A stretch of 64,000 bases of DNA from Lactiplantibacillus paraplantarum (GCF_003641145.1 NZ_CP032744.1:1488001-1552000); one strand, 5' to 3'. Numbered from the stretch's first letter, positions 27,007 to 36,234 are shown. The notes: generated by a model not told the origin, from the sequence alone. Program-made: numbers and translations.

Positions 27007-28398
27007 ATGTGCAGTAAACGTACATATCAAACTAATGATGGGAAGGCGAATGATTTGGTCATACGAGCAAAGTGGCGACTAATGTTGTTACTATTAGGTT
27101 GTTTTTTAGGTGGTGTCGGGGTCGTTCAGGCGCACGCGGCGGTGCCGGATATCTCAGAGTGGCAGGGTCAGTTAACGAGTACTGAGGTTCAAAGTCTGAA
27201 GAGCCAAGCGGATTTTGTGATTAACCGGGTGCAGTATGGGAGTAGTTATGAGGATTTGTATCACACCTCTAATGAGAGTCTCTATGTGAAATATGGTGTG
27301 CCGTTCGGGTCCTACGACTATGCGACCTTTACGAGTACCGCGACTGCCAAAGCCGAGGCAGATAAGTTCTATCAACGTGCAAATAAGAATACTAAATTCT
27401 ACGTTCTAGATTTTGAAACGACTTCCATGGGGAGTACGGCAGCTAACGCGGCGGTCAAGGCTTGGTATACCGAAATGCGGTCGTTAACGAGCAAGAAGTT
27501 GATCTTTTATTCGTACCAGTCATTTGCAACCACATACGCCAACACGGCGCGGCAAAGTTTTGATGCCCAGTGGATCGCAAACTATTCTTCTAAACCAACG
27601 GTATCATTTTCACTGTGGCAATATTCGAGCAGCTATTATTTATCGTCACTAGGTCAATATGTTGATAACAGTTTGTATGATAGTGCTTCCGTGACGACAT
27701 ACCACCCGTTAAGCTGGTGGACTTCCGGGACTTCGGCATCATCGGCCACTAGTTCCACTAGTACGACGTATGCTTACAGTAGTTATACGAAGGGACAACA
27801 TGTGTACCTCAATAATGGGGCGTCGAGCTATTATGACGGCACGAAAGTTCCCAGTAGCGCTAAGAAAAAATACTACAAGGTTACAGCGACCAAGTCAGTC
27901 ACTAAGAGTCGTTCCAAACAGCTGGTTTACTTAAGTGGTCTAAATAAATGGGTCTTATCACAGGACGTCACCGGCTATTGGGTCGGCCAACATGGATTAT
28001 ATCAACTTCGTGAAAAGAGCACTTTATTCAAAGATGTTAATTTGACAACCTCAACGGGTAAAACCTTGAAAAAGGGTGGCATCTACAGCGGTAAATTGGT
28101 TAAAAGTGGGAATTTCTATCGAATTAAGGTGAGTGGTGGTTATATCACGGCGAAGGTCTCCAAATCTGATCATTGGTACTATGAATCCGTACCTGCCAGT
28201 GGCTGGATCAAGACGAAGGTTGGACTCTATACGTACAAATCTTCTAATTTTGTGAAGTCTAATCGACATGCGTACCACGCTGCCGGCAATCGTATTAAAG
28301 TAACGAAGGTTTACTCCCGGTCAGGTGGTTCACGTTATTATTTGACGAATAAAGGAAATTACGTTTCAGCCAACCGCTCAAACGTTGTTACCCAATAA
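27007..28398 (+). CDS. Secreted GH25 lysozyme with C-terminal cell-wall-binding repeats
   Basis: A 463-residue secreted muramidase. The signal peptide ends near QAHA-AVPDIS (about residue 43). The GH25 domain (about 44-240) contains DISEWQG and the catalytic pair in VLDFETT (Asp/Glu), with QFDAQWIANY and LWQYSS further on. A Ser/Thr linker at about 240-258 precedes SH3/DUF5776-like repeats to the end (GLYTYKSSNF, NKGNYVSANRSNV), expected to bind peptidoglycan. The start is uncertain: ATG 27007 with GGATAAG, or TTG 27055 after GGGAAGG, which gives a shorter signal peptide. It flanks S66 genes, suggesting a wall-remodelling set. Confidence 0.9.
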   Translation: MCSKRTYQTNDGKANDLVIRAKWRLMLLLLGCFLGGVGVVQAHAAVPDISEWQGQLTSTEVQSLKSQADFVINRVQYGSSYEDLYHTSNESLYVKYGVPFGSYDYATFTSTATAKAEADKFYQRANKNTKFYVLDFETTSMGSTAANAAVKAWYTEMRSLTSKKLIFYSYQSFATTYANTARQSFDAQWIANYSSKPTVSFSLWQYSSSYYLSSLGQYVDNSLYDSASVTTYHPLSWWTSGTSASSATSSTSTTYAYSSYTKGQHVYLNNGASSYYDGTKVPSSAKKKYYKVTATKSVTKSRSKQLVYLSGLNKWVLSQDVTGYWVGQHGLYQLREKSTLFKDVNLTTSTGKTLKKGGIYSGKLVKSGNFYRIKVSGGYITAKVSKSDHWYYESVPASGWIKTKVGLYTYKSSNFVKSNRHAYHAAGNRIKVTKVYSRSGGSRYYLTNKGNYVSANRSNVVTQ

Positions 28399-28443
28399 CG
28401 CAACTGGGGTGTTCAAAACTGAATTGAGTGACCGTTAGATCCT

Positions 28444-28485
28444 AAAACGACTTTCAGCAGGCTATTAGCTGAAAGTCGTTTTTTA
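28444..28485 (+). terminator. Terminator after GH25 gene
   Basis: AAAACGACTTTCAGC pairs with GCTGAAAGTCGTTTT, followed by T residues. Confidence 0.92.
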
Positions 28486-28494
28486 GATTAAATG

Positions 28495-28538
28495 TTAATT
28501 AAGATTAAAAAGTGCTACACTAATTCTAATCTTAATTT
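28495..28538 (+). promoter_or_regulatory. Inverted repeat around a promoter of the second S66 gene
   Basis: AATTAAGATTA (28497-28507) and TAATCTTAATT (28527-28537) form perfect 11-base arms 19 bases apart, with a possible -10 TACACT at 28516-28521 between them. This could be an operator pair or a leader hairpin. Confidence 0.45.
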
Positions 28539-28553
28539 AATGAGGCGAAAGTA

Positions 28554-29525
28554 ATGAAAATTGGTTATTTTTCAGCATCAACGCCAATTACAGCGTTGTC
28601 ACCAAAACGTTATGCCCGGGCACGCCAGTTTTTGGCGACTCAAGGCGTCGTGCTAGTTGCTGGTAACTTGACTGGTCAGCGGGATAGTTACCGCGCTGGT
28701 TCTATCAAAAAACGAGCGGCTGAAATTAACGCGTTAATTCATGATGATTCACTGGATGTCTTGATGGCAACGATTGGTGGTACAAATGCGAACTCGGTAT
28801 TAACGTTGTTAGATTACGACTATCTCAATCAGCATCCCAAAACGATCGTCGGCTATTCGGATGCCACGGCCGTTTTATTGGCGGTCCAGACGCACGCGCC
28901 TAATTGTCGTTTGATCTACGGACCAGCGCTGGTCGCCTCATTAGGTGCGTTTGAGCAAGACATTGTTATGGCTACCTGGCAAAACTTTCTTGCAGTCTAT
29001 CAGGCAGCGCCCGGGCAGACTGTGACGGAACAGGCACCGGCGCAGTGGACAGATGAAGCGGTCAATTGGGAAACGTTTGATCATCCGAAGCGAATGTATA
29101 CGAATGCCTGGCATTACACGGCGGCACCTGTTCTGACTGGCCGTCTAATTGGCGGTAACTTAAATACGATGTACGGTTTTTTTAATTCCACCTATTTCCC
29201 AGTATTAACTGGTAACGAGCTCTTGTTTATTGAAGATGCGGAGAAAAACGCAGCAACGTTGGAAAAGAATTTTGCGATGTTGGCATTAGCTGGTGTTTTT
29301 GATCAGGTCAGTGGCATTATCTTGGGCAAGCACGCCCTGTACGATGATAAAGGTAGTGGGCGTTTACCGATCGATATCTTACAAGAGGTACTGGGTGAAC
29401 GCCAAGTGCTGCCGATTATTTACGACTACGATAGTTGCCATACCGTCCCGATGATCAGTACGCCGTTGGGGGCGGATGTCCGGATTGATGCGCAGGCTCA
29501 AACGGTGACGTTTAGTCATTTTTAA
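28554..29525 (+). CDS. S66-family LD-carboxypeptidase-like protein, second copy
   Basis: A 323-residue S66 peptidase. Seen: IGYFSASTPIT at the start, ATIGGTNANSVLTLLDY near 75, the nucleophile IVGYSDATAVLLAVQ with Ser near residue 103, IYGPALVASLG, and the GGNLNTMYGFFN and LFIEDAEKN segments with the catalytic Glu. It belongs to the MccF side of the family, distinct from the copy at 25295, so it is a diverged paralog and not a recent duplicate. GAGGCG precedes the ATG by 6 bases. The expected role is muropeptide trimming or peptide-nucleotide detoxification. Confidence 0.88.
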   Translation: MKIGYFSASTPITALSPKRYARARQFLATQGVVLVAGNLTGQRDSYRAGSIKKRAAEINALIHDDSLDVLMATIGGTNANSVLTLLDYDYLNQHPKTIVGYSDATAVLLAVQTHAPNCRLIYGPALVASLGAFEQDIVMATWQNFLAVYQAAPGQTVTEQAPAQWTDEAVNWETFDHPKRMYTNAWHYTAAPVLTGRLIGGNLNTMYGFFNSTYFPVLTGNELLFIEDAEKNAATLEKNFAMLALAGVFDQVSGIILGKHALYDDKGSGRLPIDILQEVLGERQVLPIIYDYDSCHTVPMISTPLGADVRIDAQAQTVTFSHF

Positions 29526-29644
29526 ACTAATAATTGTTATAAATTAGTCCAACAACTGCGAACCACAACAGGTAGTCAGCGGGGTTGTAGTTGATGTTGT
29601 CAGGCTATTGGTGAGCATCAAAACATAATGAGTTGGGAGTAAGT

Positions 29645-30103
29645 TTATTCAGTCGGTGATTGGTCAAACTCGAGGTCCAAGAAAAAACGTTTTTGAAGCT
29701 TAGTCGCGGTGTAACCAATTTGCTGATAAAATTGGTGGGCGCCTTGACGTTCGATACCAGAATTTAATCGAATACCAGCGACGTGATAAAGCCGTGCTTG
29801 TTGTGCCAATGCGGTCATCAAGGCTCGACCAACGCCTCGATGTTGTACAGTAGTGCTAACGGCGAGTGCCAGTATATTGAATAGCGCTGGACCATAGGTT
29901 TCTAAATAAACTTCAGCGTGGACATAGCCGAGAACTTGTCGATCATCGGTGCTGGTCGCTGCCAGCAAGATATGCCGCTCTGGTTGTGCCAGCAAGCGAG
30001 CTAAGTTTTGAGTCGTACTTATTAAGGGATAGTCATAGTTTAGTTGGTCAGCGTTTAATTTCTGAATCGTAGGGGCATCAGTAATTTGAACCGCTCGAAT
30101 CAT
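29645..30103 (-). CDS. GNAT family acetyltransferase
   Basis: A 152-residue acetyltransferase. The acetyl-CoA loop VQHRGVGRALMTALAQQA (R-G-V-G-R-A near residue 90) and the motif GAHQFYQQIGYTATKLQKRF at the end are clear. Full-length single GNAT domain; acceptor unknown. The ATG is preceded by GAAAGAAGG. Convergent with the S66 gene at 28554. Confidence 0.9.
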   Translation of the reverse strand: MIRAVQITDAPTIQKLNADQLNYDYPLISTTQNLARLLAQPERHILLAATSTDDRQVLGYVHAEVYLETYGPALFNILALAVSTTVQHRGVGRALMTALAQQARLYHVAGIRLNSGIERQGAHQFYQQIGYTATKLQKRFFLDLEFDQSPTE

Positions 30104-30279
30104 AAATGAAACCTTCTTTCGTGAAAATCCTTCTCATTGTAAACTTATTTTATTTAGAATGATAGTATCGAATCGCTTAGCAAAACTGCCATACTAACAG
30201 TAGCAGCAAAAGAATATTTGCTTTTTGTATAATGATAAATATATAATAAAATGATTAGATTATCAAAAGGAGTGTGACG

Positions 30280-31035
30280 ATGATGCATAAATATGGGGTC
30301 CAAGTGGGAATCTACACGCAGTATTTTTTTAAAGTGATTCGCGATACTCCGGGGGTGTTAATTTACACGATCTGCTTACCACTCGTGTTTTTAGTGCTGA
30401 ATGTCAGCAGTGCTCTTTTTAGACCTTTATCACTGACAGTCTATGTTAATCAAGTTATGCCTTATATTGGTTGGATGATTTTCTCCAATTGTCTGATGAC
30501 TGCCGGTACTGTGGCGACTCTTCGTGAACAAGGGTACCTTAAACAATATCGAACCTTGGTCGTGAGCCCTGCAGTCTTTATTGTTAGCCAAGCTTTGGTT
30601 AACTTGGGCATAATCATAATGACTTTGCTCTTAGTGGCAGTGCTGAGCAGTGTAACTTTCAAGTTAGCGTTTTTCCCCTTGCTTGGTCGCTTGTGGTTAA
30701 CTTTATTGCTCGTGTATCTGCCGGTCACTTGTTATAGTTTACCCTTAATTGCCTTAGCACTCCGACGCAAGACAGTCGATACAGTCATGAACGCGTTGTC
30801 ACTGATCGTGATTCTGGGAACTTTCATGGTGAGCAATCTGCTGGCAGTGCCTGCCAGCAACCTATTGCTTAACCTGATTAGCCCGATTTATCTAGTCAAC
30901 AACGTTTTTGCGATGATCAGTGTTGCTCCCGTTAGCCACTTTATCATGACTTATCTATTAAGTCTGGTCGTGCTAGTGGCCATTGGATTATTCAGCTATC
31001 GCCATTTAAAGATTTTACCAACGGAGGGGTTATAA
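30280..31035 (+). CDS. ABC-2 type exporter membrane subunit
   Basis: A 251-residue protein with six predicted membrane segments and the ABC-2 topology, starting GVQVGIYTQYFFKVIRDTPGVLIY. The Arg/Glu-containing motif TVATLREQGYLKQYRTLVVSP before the third helix is typical of ABC-2 permeases. I chose ATG 30280 because AAAAGGAG ends 7 bases earlier. TAA overlaps the ATPase start by one base, so the two are coupled. Substrate unknown; drugs, peptides or lipids are possible. Confidence 0.87.
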   Translation: MMHKYGVQVGIYTQYFFKVIRDTPGVLIYTICLPLVFLVLNVSSALFRPLSLTVYVNQVMPYIGWMIFSNCLMTAGTVATLREQGYLKQYRTLVVSPAVFIVSQALVNLGIIIMTLLLVAVLSSVTFKLAFFPLLGRLWLTLLLVYLPVTCYSLPLIALALRRKTVDTVMNALSLIVILGTFMVSNLLAVPASNLLLNLISPIYLVNNVFAMISVAPVSHFIMTYLLSLVVLVAIGLFSYRHLKILPTEGL

Positions 31036-31712
31036 TGATGCGTGTGGCGCACTTAACATACCAATTTTCAAAAACAGGTAGCCCATTCTTCAAGGATGTG
31101 AGCTTTCAATTGAAAAGTCCGGGAGTCAACTTTTTAATCGGTCAAAATGGCGCTGGTAAAACGACCTTAGCTGATATTATCACTGGGCTACGGCCTGCGA
31201 AAGGTGTGTTAGATCTTCCTAAAGCGGCTATCTATTTGAATCAACAATTACCACTATTGTCGTCAATTCGTGTGCGGGACGTTGCCCAACTGGTTTTGGG
31301 CATCGAGCACGGACGACTACGATTGACAACTGAACAGCTCCAACAACTTATTGATACCCAAGCTTATCAATTCTTGGCGCCACTGTGGGATCAACATTAT
31401 GGTCAGCTTTCTGGCGGTCAACGTAAATTAGTCCAGTTATTACTGTTCTTACAAGTTGAGCGCGAATTGATTGTTTTGGATGAACCAACAGCAGCGGTTG
31501 ATCGGGAAAACGTGCAATTGTTGTTTCAGGTCATGCAGGCCCATCCTGAGCGGACCTACTTGCTGATTACCCATGATGTTCGCGACCTGCATGCTTTTAC
31601 AGATTACCAAGTGTTGTGGCTCAATAATCGGCAGGTGACGACACTGTCCAAGCAAGCGTTTGAAACGGCTGGGGAGCAAGCTGAATTTGTTGCGCTTTTT
31701 AAAACGCAATGA
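31035..31712 (+). CDS. ABC exporter ATP-binding protein
   Basis: A 225-residue ATPase: Walker A GQNGAGKTT near residue 36, signature LSGGQRK near 119, Walker B LIVLDEPTAAVD, switch LITHDV. It is at the short end for ABC ATPases, but all motifs are present. Cotranscribed with the membrane subunit. An inverted repeat at 31750-31791 and a terminator at 31814-31850 follow. Confidence 0.93.
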   Translation: MMRVAHLTYQFSKTGSPFFKDVSFQLKSPGVNFLIGQNGAGKTTLADIITGLRPAKGVLDLPKAAIYLNQQLPLLSSIRVRDVAQLVLGIEHGRLRLTTEQLQQLIDTQAYQFLAPLWDQHYGQLSGGQRKLVQLLLFLQVERELIVLDEPTAAVDRENVQLLFQVMQAHPERTYLLITHDVRDLHAFTDYQVLWLNNRQVTTLSKQAFETAGEQAEFVALFKTQ

Positions 31713-31749
31713 GGTTGAAGTATAATTATTGTTATAGCCTGATGGGCGC

Positions 31750-31791
31750 TGCGTACGTCGCAGCTGATTACGCTTAGCAGTGACGTACGCA
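31750..31791. repeat. Inverted repeat with 10-base arms
   Basis: TGCGTACGTC (31750-31759) and GACGTACGCA (31782-31791) are perfect arms around 22 bases. There is no U-tract, so it is not a standard terminator; it may be an RNA-stabilising stem or a binding site. Confidence 0.7.
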
Positions 31792-31813
31792 AATCATTCG
31801 TAAAATTGTGATT

Positions 31814-31850
31814 AAAAATGGCACTCAGATTTAATTCTGAGTGCCATTTT
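31814..31850. terminator. Bidirectional terminator between convergent genes
   Basis: AAAAATGGCACTCAGA pairs with TCTGAGTGCCATTTT around 6 bases, with A/T tracts on both sides. It serves the ABC operon and the convergent membrane-protein gene. Confidence 0.95.
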
Positions 31851-31868
31851 ACGCGTTATAATCGTGTA

Positions 31869-32948
31869 CTAGCCGAAGTAATAAATATAACCAATAATCA
31901 ATGCCCAGATAACGATCCATAAAATACTAAATGATAACTTGAAGTAATACAAATGGAAACGGAATCGACGAAAACGGTCACTCCCGGCCAGCTTGAAGGT
32001 TACGGTTTTGCTATCCAATAATTGCAAATAATCGTAGAATCGGGGGAGCCAAACGCCGCCAGCCGTCAAAACAATCAGCAGCCCAATGATGGCGAACGCC
32101 GCAGCCGGATAAACGATACTAGTATCGACTGTAAAGGCGGGCGCAATAATATTGGCATATAACAACCATAAGGCATATAACCCAAGGGCGTAACCAATAA
32201 CGCGAACAACGTTAACGATAATCAGCCGCGCTTTTAAGTCTGGTTGTTGTTGCACAAGTGCTCGATTGGCATGATAATGCTGAGTACCAAACCGGCCACT
32301 GATCGGAATCAAGTATCGGTTTTGATGTAAGTATGGCAATTGTGCTAACAGCGTGATCAATGCCACAACTGGTACGGCGATTGCCGCCACCATCAACAAG
32401 TACTCAATGGTGACCATGGGAACGGTACTGACCCGGTAAGCCCAACTGATCCAGCCAATTAGGATGAAGCTATCTAAAGCCAAGACCAACCAGATTTGAA
32501 ACCGGCGGTAACGTTCAAACGTTGCGGTATCGGCTAATTGCCAGCGGTGTTCTTGATGCGAATGACCGATCAAATAATCATAACTTTGCGTCGGCCACAC
32601 TAAGGCAGGAATCATTAACAAGATGATGCCAATGACCATTAAGACGATACTTGTCACAACGCTACGAATTGGAAAAATCAATAGCGTCAATTTCGTACTG
32701 ACCAAGTAGCAACTTACTAACACACTAAGAACACCAAGCCACCAGCAAGCCGCCACTCCATAATATAACCACTTTAATCGTGGCGCCTGGTTGGTCACGG
32801 ATTGTCGCACTTGATGTTGCAATTGGTACTGTGCGCGCGGCGACAAGGGTTTATCTGGCTGAATGACCGGATGTTGCAAGTTGCGGTATCCTAACCAAAT
32901 CATGAGCCCTAACAATAAAACTAAAAGAATCCAAACAATAACTAACAT
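31869..32948 (-). CDS. Multi-pass membrane protein of unknown function
   Basis: A 359-residue protein with about eight hydrophobic segments, none carrying a motif I recognise. After segment 1 a short cytoplasmic stretch reads RNLQHPVIQPDKPLSPRAQYQLQHQVRQ. Segments are separated by loops rich in Tyr and His. It is not an obvious transporter family. AAAGGAC precedes the ATG. It is convergent with the ABC operon and sits alone. Confidence 0.8.
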   Translation of the reverse strand: MLVIVWILLVLLLGLMIWLGYRNLQHPVIQPDKPLSPRAQYQLQHQVRQSVTNQAPRLKWLYYGVAACWWLGVLSVLVSCYLVSTKLTLLIFPIRSVVTSIVLMVIGIILLMIPALVWPTQSYDYLIGHSHQEHRWQLADTATFERYRRFQIWLVLALDSFILIGWISWAYRVSTVPMVTIEYLLMVAAIAVPVVALITLLAQLPYLHQNRYLIPISGRFGTQHYHANRALVQQQPDLKARLIIVNVVRVIGYALGLYALWLLYANIIAPAFTVDTSIVYPAAAFAIIGLLIVLTAGGVWLPRFYDYLQLLDSKTVTFKLAGSDRFRRFRFHLYYFKLSFSILWIVIWALIIGYIYYFG

Positions 32949-33307
32949 GGCAAAAGTCCTTTAAAACAATATAGTCGTGCGTATTAATAAGTGTAAAACG
33001 AAAATGTGGTCAAAGTGTGACGATTATTTAAATCTTGAAATTTTTTTAATTGTCAGTTGATTTAACCAAGCTGTCTATGATCAACAACTGATGATCAATT
33101 TGGGGGTAAACTAGGCAGGACTGATCGTTAAAATAGGTCAAATTGCGGATGTTTTGGAAAGCCGTTTGCGGACTAATGAATTATCATTTAGCTCGACAGA
33201 AAGGCTTGTAAGTTGGTGCCCAATGCACACATTAGGCTAATTAACTTTTTTGTGCTGGTTATCAATTGGTACTAACTGTGATTTACGAGATGATAGGGGG
33301 CCATACC
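32949..33307. other. 359-bp gap without a gene
   Basis: Only the promoter regions of the flanking divergent genes are expected here. I see no conserved RNA motif. A 20-codon frame at about 33150-33210 has no ribosome binding site and is not called. Confidence 0.5.
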
Positions 33308-34102
33308 ATGAGTCAATTAATGACAAAGCTCGGTCAAGTGGATTATCAGTACCGACCAGCGGCACCACAACAGCCGACGTTACTCTGGTTACCAGCATTT
33401 GGGTGGGATGCAACTGATTATAATTTCAAGCATTTAATGGCACAACTGCCAAGTCAAGTAGGGCTGTTGGCCATTGACACGATTGGGGTGGGACGCAGTA
33501 TTCATAATCAGATGGTTCGCACTACCTCTAATATTTTAGCCAATCTTGAGGACGTAGTTCACCATGAACACGTGACAAAGTTATTGCTGATTGGTCATAG
33601 TTTGGGTGCCAGTTACGCGTTTTTATACGCCCAACAGCATTTGGACAGTGTGTGCGGCTTAGTATTGATTGAGCCGCCCGATATTGCAATGGCGTCGCAA
33701 CTCCTCGCGAGCGTTCGACCGTTTATTGAAAACTACCCAAAATTAGCCCAACAACGACAAAAACTGACGCTTCATCAAGTTCTGGCAACGGTCAATCCTT
33801 TGAATTCAATGGCAGAACGTGAAAAAAATGCCCGTATCGATTTAGCTGCTTACGCGAACCCGAGTATTTTAACCGAGGCGCAGTGGTTACCGCAATTGGT
33901 AAGCGAGCTTGAAGTTGCTGAAAATCAGGTCATGGCGATACCAATCCGAGTTTTAGTCACTGACAAACGCTTTACGGCGTATCAGCAATCATCGTGGTCT
34001 CAACTTGGGCAACTCGTTCATGCGCCGGGGCAACATTATTTACACTGGACGAATGAAGATTTTGTCCGGCAACAACTATTAAGCACTTTAGCTTGGTACT
34101 GA
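33308..34102 (+). CDS. Alpha/beta hydrolase
   Basis: A 264-residue hydrolase with a cap. The oxyanion strand LLWLPAFGWDATDYNFKHL, nucleophile elbow GHSLGASYAF with Ser near residue 101, and a C-terminal His in GQHYLHWTNEDF fit the family. The acid is probably in VLVTDKRF. ATG 33308 is chosen because GGGGG precedes it closely; the frame extends to 33266 without conservation. No signal peptide. Substrate unknown. Confidence 0.85.
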   Translation: MSQLMTKLGQVDYQYRPAAPQQPTLLWLPAFGWDATDYNFKHLMAQLPSQVGLLAIDTIGVGRSIHNQMVRTTSNILANLEDVVHHEHVTKLLLIGHSLGASYAFLYAQQHLDSVCGLVLIEPPDIAMASQLLASVRPFIENYPKLAQQRQKLTLHQVLATVNPLNSMAEREKNARIDLAAYANPSILTEAQWLPQLVSELEVAENQVMAIPIRVLVTDKRFTAYQQSSWSQLGQLVHAPGQHYLHWTNEDFVRQQLLSTLAWY

Positions 34103-34270
34103 ATTAGCCCAATCGTGGTTTACTAACAATTGAATCTGTCGATTGGCATCTCCAAAACTTGCGGTTGCCCCATCTAGCGACCGACGCACTTGAATCTAAC
34201 GGAATCATCTGCCCGCAATAAATCTGAGTATGCTAAAATGAAAGCAGATTGGTTGTGGAGGCGTTGGAAA

Positions 34271-35377
34271 ATGCAAAAACAAGTAACGATTATTGGTAGT
34301 GGGATTGTTGGGGCCGTCACGGCGTATTATTTAAGTCAAGACCCTGACTTGAACGTCACGATTTATGATGAAGGTATTGGTCAAGCGACTAAGAATTCAG
34401 CGGGGATTATTTCACCCTGGTTATCCAAACGTCGTAATCAGCGTTGGTATCAGCTCGCTAAGGCCGGGGCTGCTTTGTATCCGGAAATTGTTGCGGACAC
34501 GCAAATGGGCTATTCTGTTTATCAACAAGCAGGAACGATTGTGACCCGTGCCGATCCAGATGAGCAGCAGGCGCTATACGATTTAGCTCTAAAGCGCCGG
34601 CAAGCGGCCCCCCAGATGGGAACGATTGAGAAATTAACTGCTGAAGAAGTCCAAGAACGGATTCCACTGCTAACGGCGCCCCAACCCGGTGTGTTTGTGA
34701 GTGGTGGTGCGCGGGTCGATGGCGATAAGTTTGCACATAATTTACTGAAATACGCTGAAAAGCGGAACCTGGTCCGTCATAAAGGTAAGGTTCGTTTAGG
34801 TGACCAGGGCCAACTATTGACGGTTAATGGTCAGCAAAGCTATGACACGTTGATTTTAGCAGTCGGGGCGTGGCTGAAGCCGCTATTGTTGCCGATGAAA
34901 ATCGTTGCTGATGTTCGGCCACAAAAAGGGCAGCTGATTGAAATGCAGCTGCCTGAGACCTGGGCTGACGATGTGCCAGTGCTCATGCCTGAAGGTGAAC
35001 GAGACTTTATTCCCTTTACGCGCAGCAAATTGGTCGTTGGGGCGACGCACGAAAATGATCAGGGCTATGATTTGCAGGTTTCAAGTCTGGTTGAAGATGA
35101 TCTCTTTGCTAGCGGGCTCAAGCTTGATGCCAACCTGACTAAGGATCAAATTACGCAGGTAAAAGTGGGTACGCGTGCCTACACGCGTGATTTTGCGCCA
35201 TTTTTCGGTCCCATTCCGGATAACCCACATATTTTGGTAGCTAGCGGGTTAGGTTCATCTGGGTTAACAACAGGACCCATGATTGGTAAGTTGTTAGCCG
35301 ATTATGTTCAAACTGGTGCCCATGACTGGGACCAGTATCAACGACCAATTGAAACTTATTTGGCCCCGGCTGATTAG
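34271..35377 (+). CDS. FAD-dependent amine/amino-acid oxidoreductase (DAO family)
   Basis: A 368-residue flavoprotein. The dinucleotide fold VTIIGSGIVGAVTAYYLS at the N-terminus has GxGxxG, and the FAD-binding C-terminal segment LVASGLGSSGLTTGPMIGKLLADYV is intact. Family (D-amino-acid dehydrogenase, glycine oxidase, sarcosine oxidase) is clear; the substrate is not. ATG 34271 follows GTGGAGGCG; the long frame from 34190 reads into non-conserved sequence. It is convergent with the RNase H-like gene and overlaps its end by 4 bases. Confidence 0.9.
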   Translation: MQKQVTIIGSGIVGAVTAYYLSQDPDLNVTIYDEGIGQATKNSAGIISPWLSKRRNQRWYQLAKAGAALYPEIVADTQMGYSVYQQAGTIVTRADPDEQQALYDLALKRRQAAPQMGTIEKLTAEEVQERIPLLTAPQPGVFVSGGARVDGDKFAHNLLKYAEKRNLVRHKGKVRLGDQGQLLTVNGQQSYDTLILAVGAWLKPLLLPMKIVADVRPQKGQLIEMQLPETWADDVPVLMPEGERDFIPFTRSKLVVGATHENDQGYDLQVSSLVEDDLFASGLKLDANLTKDQITQVKVGTRAYTRDFAPFFGPIPDNPHILVASGLGSSGLTTGPMIGKLLADYVQTGAHDWDQYQRPIETYLAPAD

Positions 35378-35760
35378 TCGCTAAGATGTAAGCCTTGTTG
35401 TGCTAATTGATGCGCGCCATGATTATCACTTTCGGCAATCCACTGGGTGATTACTAATTGACACTGATCTTGTAAGTGCAGTAAGGTCGCTAGTTCAACG
35501 CTGAAGGTTTTACTGTAACCCTTGGCGACACTTTCGGCGACAATCTGACTGTCAGTATAGAAGAAGACACTGACTTGGGGACCATAAGAATCTAATAAAG
35601 TTTTAAAGCCAGCAATCGCGGCTAGAAATTCTGCGGTATGATTATCACTGTCTGGCAAGACCTGTTTGAACTGGTGTTGTTGGCCCTGATCAATAATTAA
35701 GATTCCCGCGGCACTACGCTGATTATCGGGTGTGGTCGCGGCATCTGTATATAATTGCAT
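35374..35760 (-). CDS. RNase HI-like domain protein (reverse-transcriptase-like family)
   Basis: A 128-residue RNase H fold protein. The catalytic-site Asp in QLYTDAA, Glu in HTAEFLAAIAG and Asp in FFYTDSQIV are present. In the last motif (DNHGAHQLAQQG) His appears where canonical RNase HI has Asp. Archaeal-type DEDH variants are active, so it may still cleave RNA/DNA hybrids. ATG 35760 follows GGAG; a GTG at 35769 is an alternative. It is divergent from the EbsA-like gene by 34 bases. Confidence 0.85.
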   Translation of the reverse strand: MQLYTDAATTPDNQRSAAGILIIDQGQQHQFKQVLPDSDNHTAEFLAAIAGFKTLLDSYGPQVSVFFYTDSQIVAESVAKGYSKTFSVELATLLHLQDQCQLVITQWIAESDNHGAHQLAQQGLHLSD

Positions 35761-35794
35761 TAAGCTCACTCCAATGTGAAAGGAATTTTGTACT

Positions 35795-36181
35795 GTGAAT
35801 AACGATAAGCATACCTTTAAATATCAACCAATGCTAGCGTCAAGTGTGATTGTGTGGTCATGGACTGCATTAGTGTTAATGGCCGGCATTATCATCTGGT
35901 TAGAAATCTTGAAGTTTAAATGGTGGTTACTCGTCATTGTGGCCCTCTTTGTGGCTTTAGTTGCGGTTCAGATCAGTCTGCGACGGGTCACGATTAATCA
36001 CAACCTGATTATTTTTAGTACGGTCTTGAACCATTCTTGGCTCGTCATTCCGCGTGATCAGCTCGAACTAATCATGCCAACGCGAGGTGGGCTGAAGGTC
36101 CAAATCGATGGCAACCAGTATCGGTTTTTAATGTTGAAAAAAGCGCGTAATCAGCTGATTGAACTCGCAACCAGCCGATAA
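35795..36181 (+). CDS. EbsA-like small membrane protein
   Basis: A 128-residue protein with two adjacent membrane segments (about 17-40 and 43-62) followed by a cytoplasmic domain with strands and the motif LELIMPTRGGLKVQIDGNQYRFLML. Architecture and neighbourhood (RNase H-like gene nearby) match enterococcal EbsA, originally linked to the pheromone-response region; function poorly known. The start is GTG 35795 after AAAGGAATT. Assignment is by resemblance. Confidence 0.65.
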   Translation: MNNDKHTFKYQPMLASSVIVWSWTALVLMAGIIIWLEILKFKWWLLVIVALFVALVAVQISLRRVTINHNLIIFSTVLNHSWLVIPRDQLELIMPTRGGLKVQIDGNQYRFLMLKKARNQLIELATSR

Positions 36182-36234
36182 ATACGAACAAAACCGTTAA
36201 AACGTATAAATAAAGTTCATACTTTTGAATAACT

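Noticed and set aside
33150..33210. 20-codon frame before the hydrolase
   Set aside because: No ribosome binding site or terminator, unlike the 39-codon gene at 45755.
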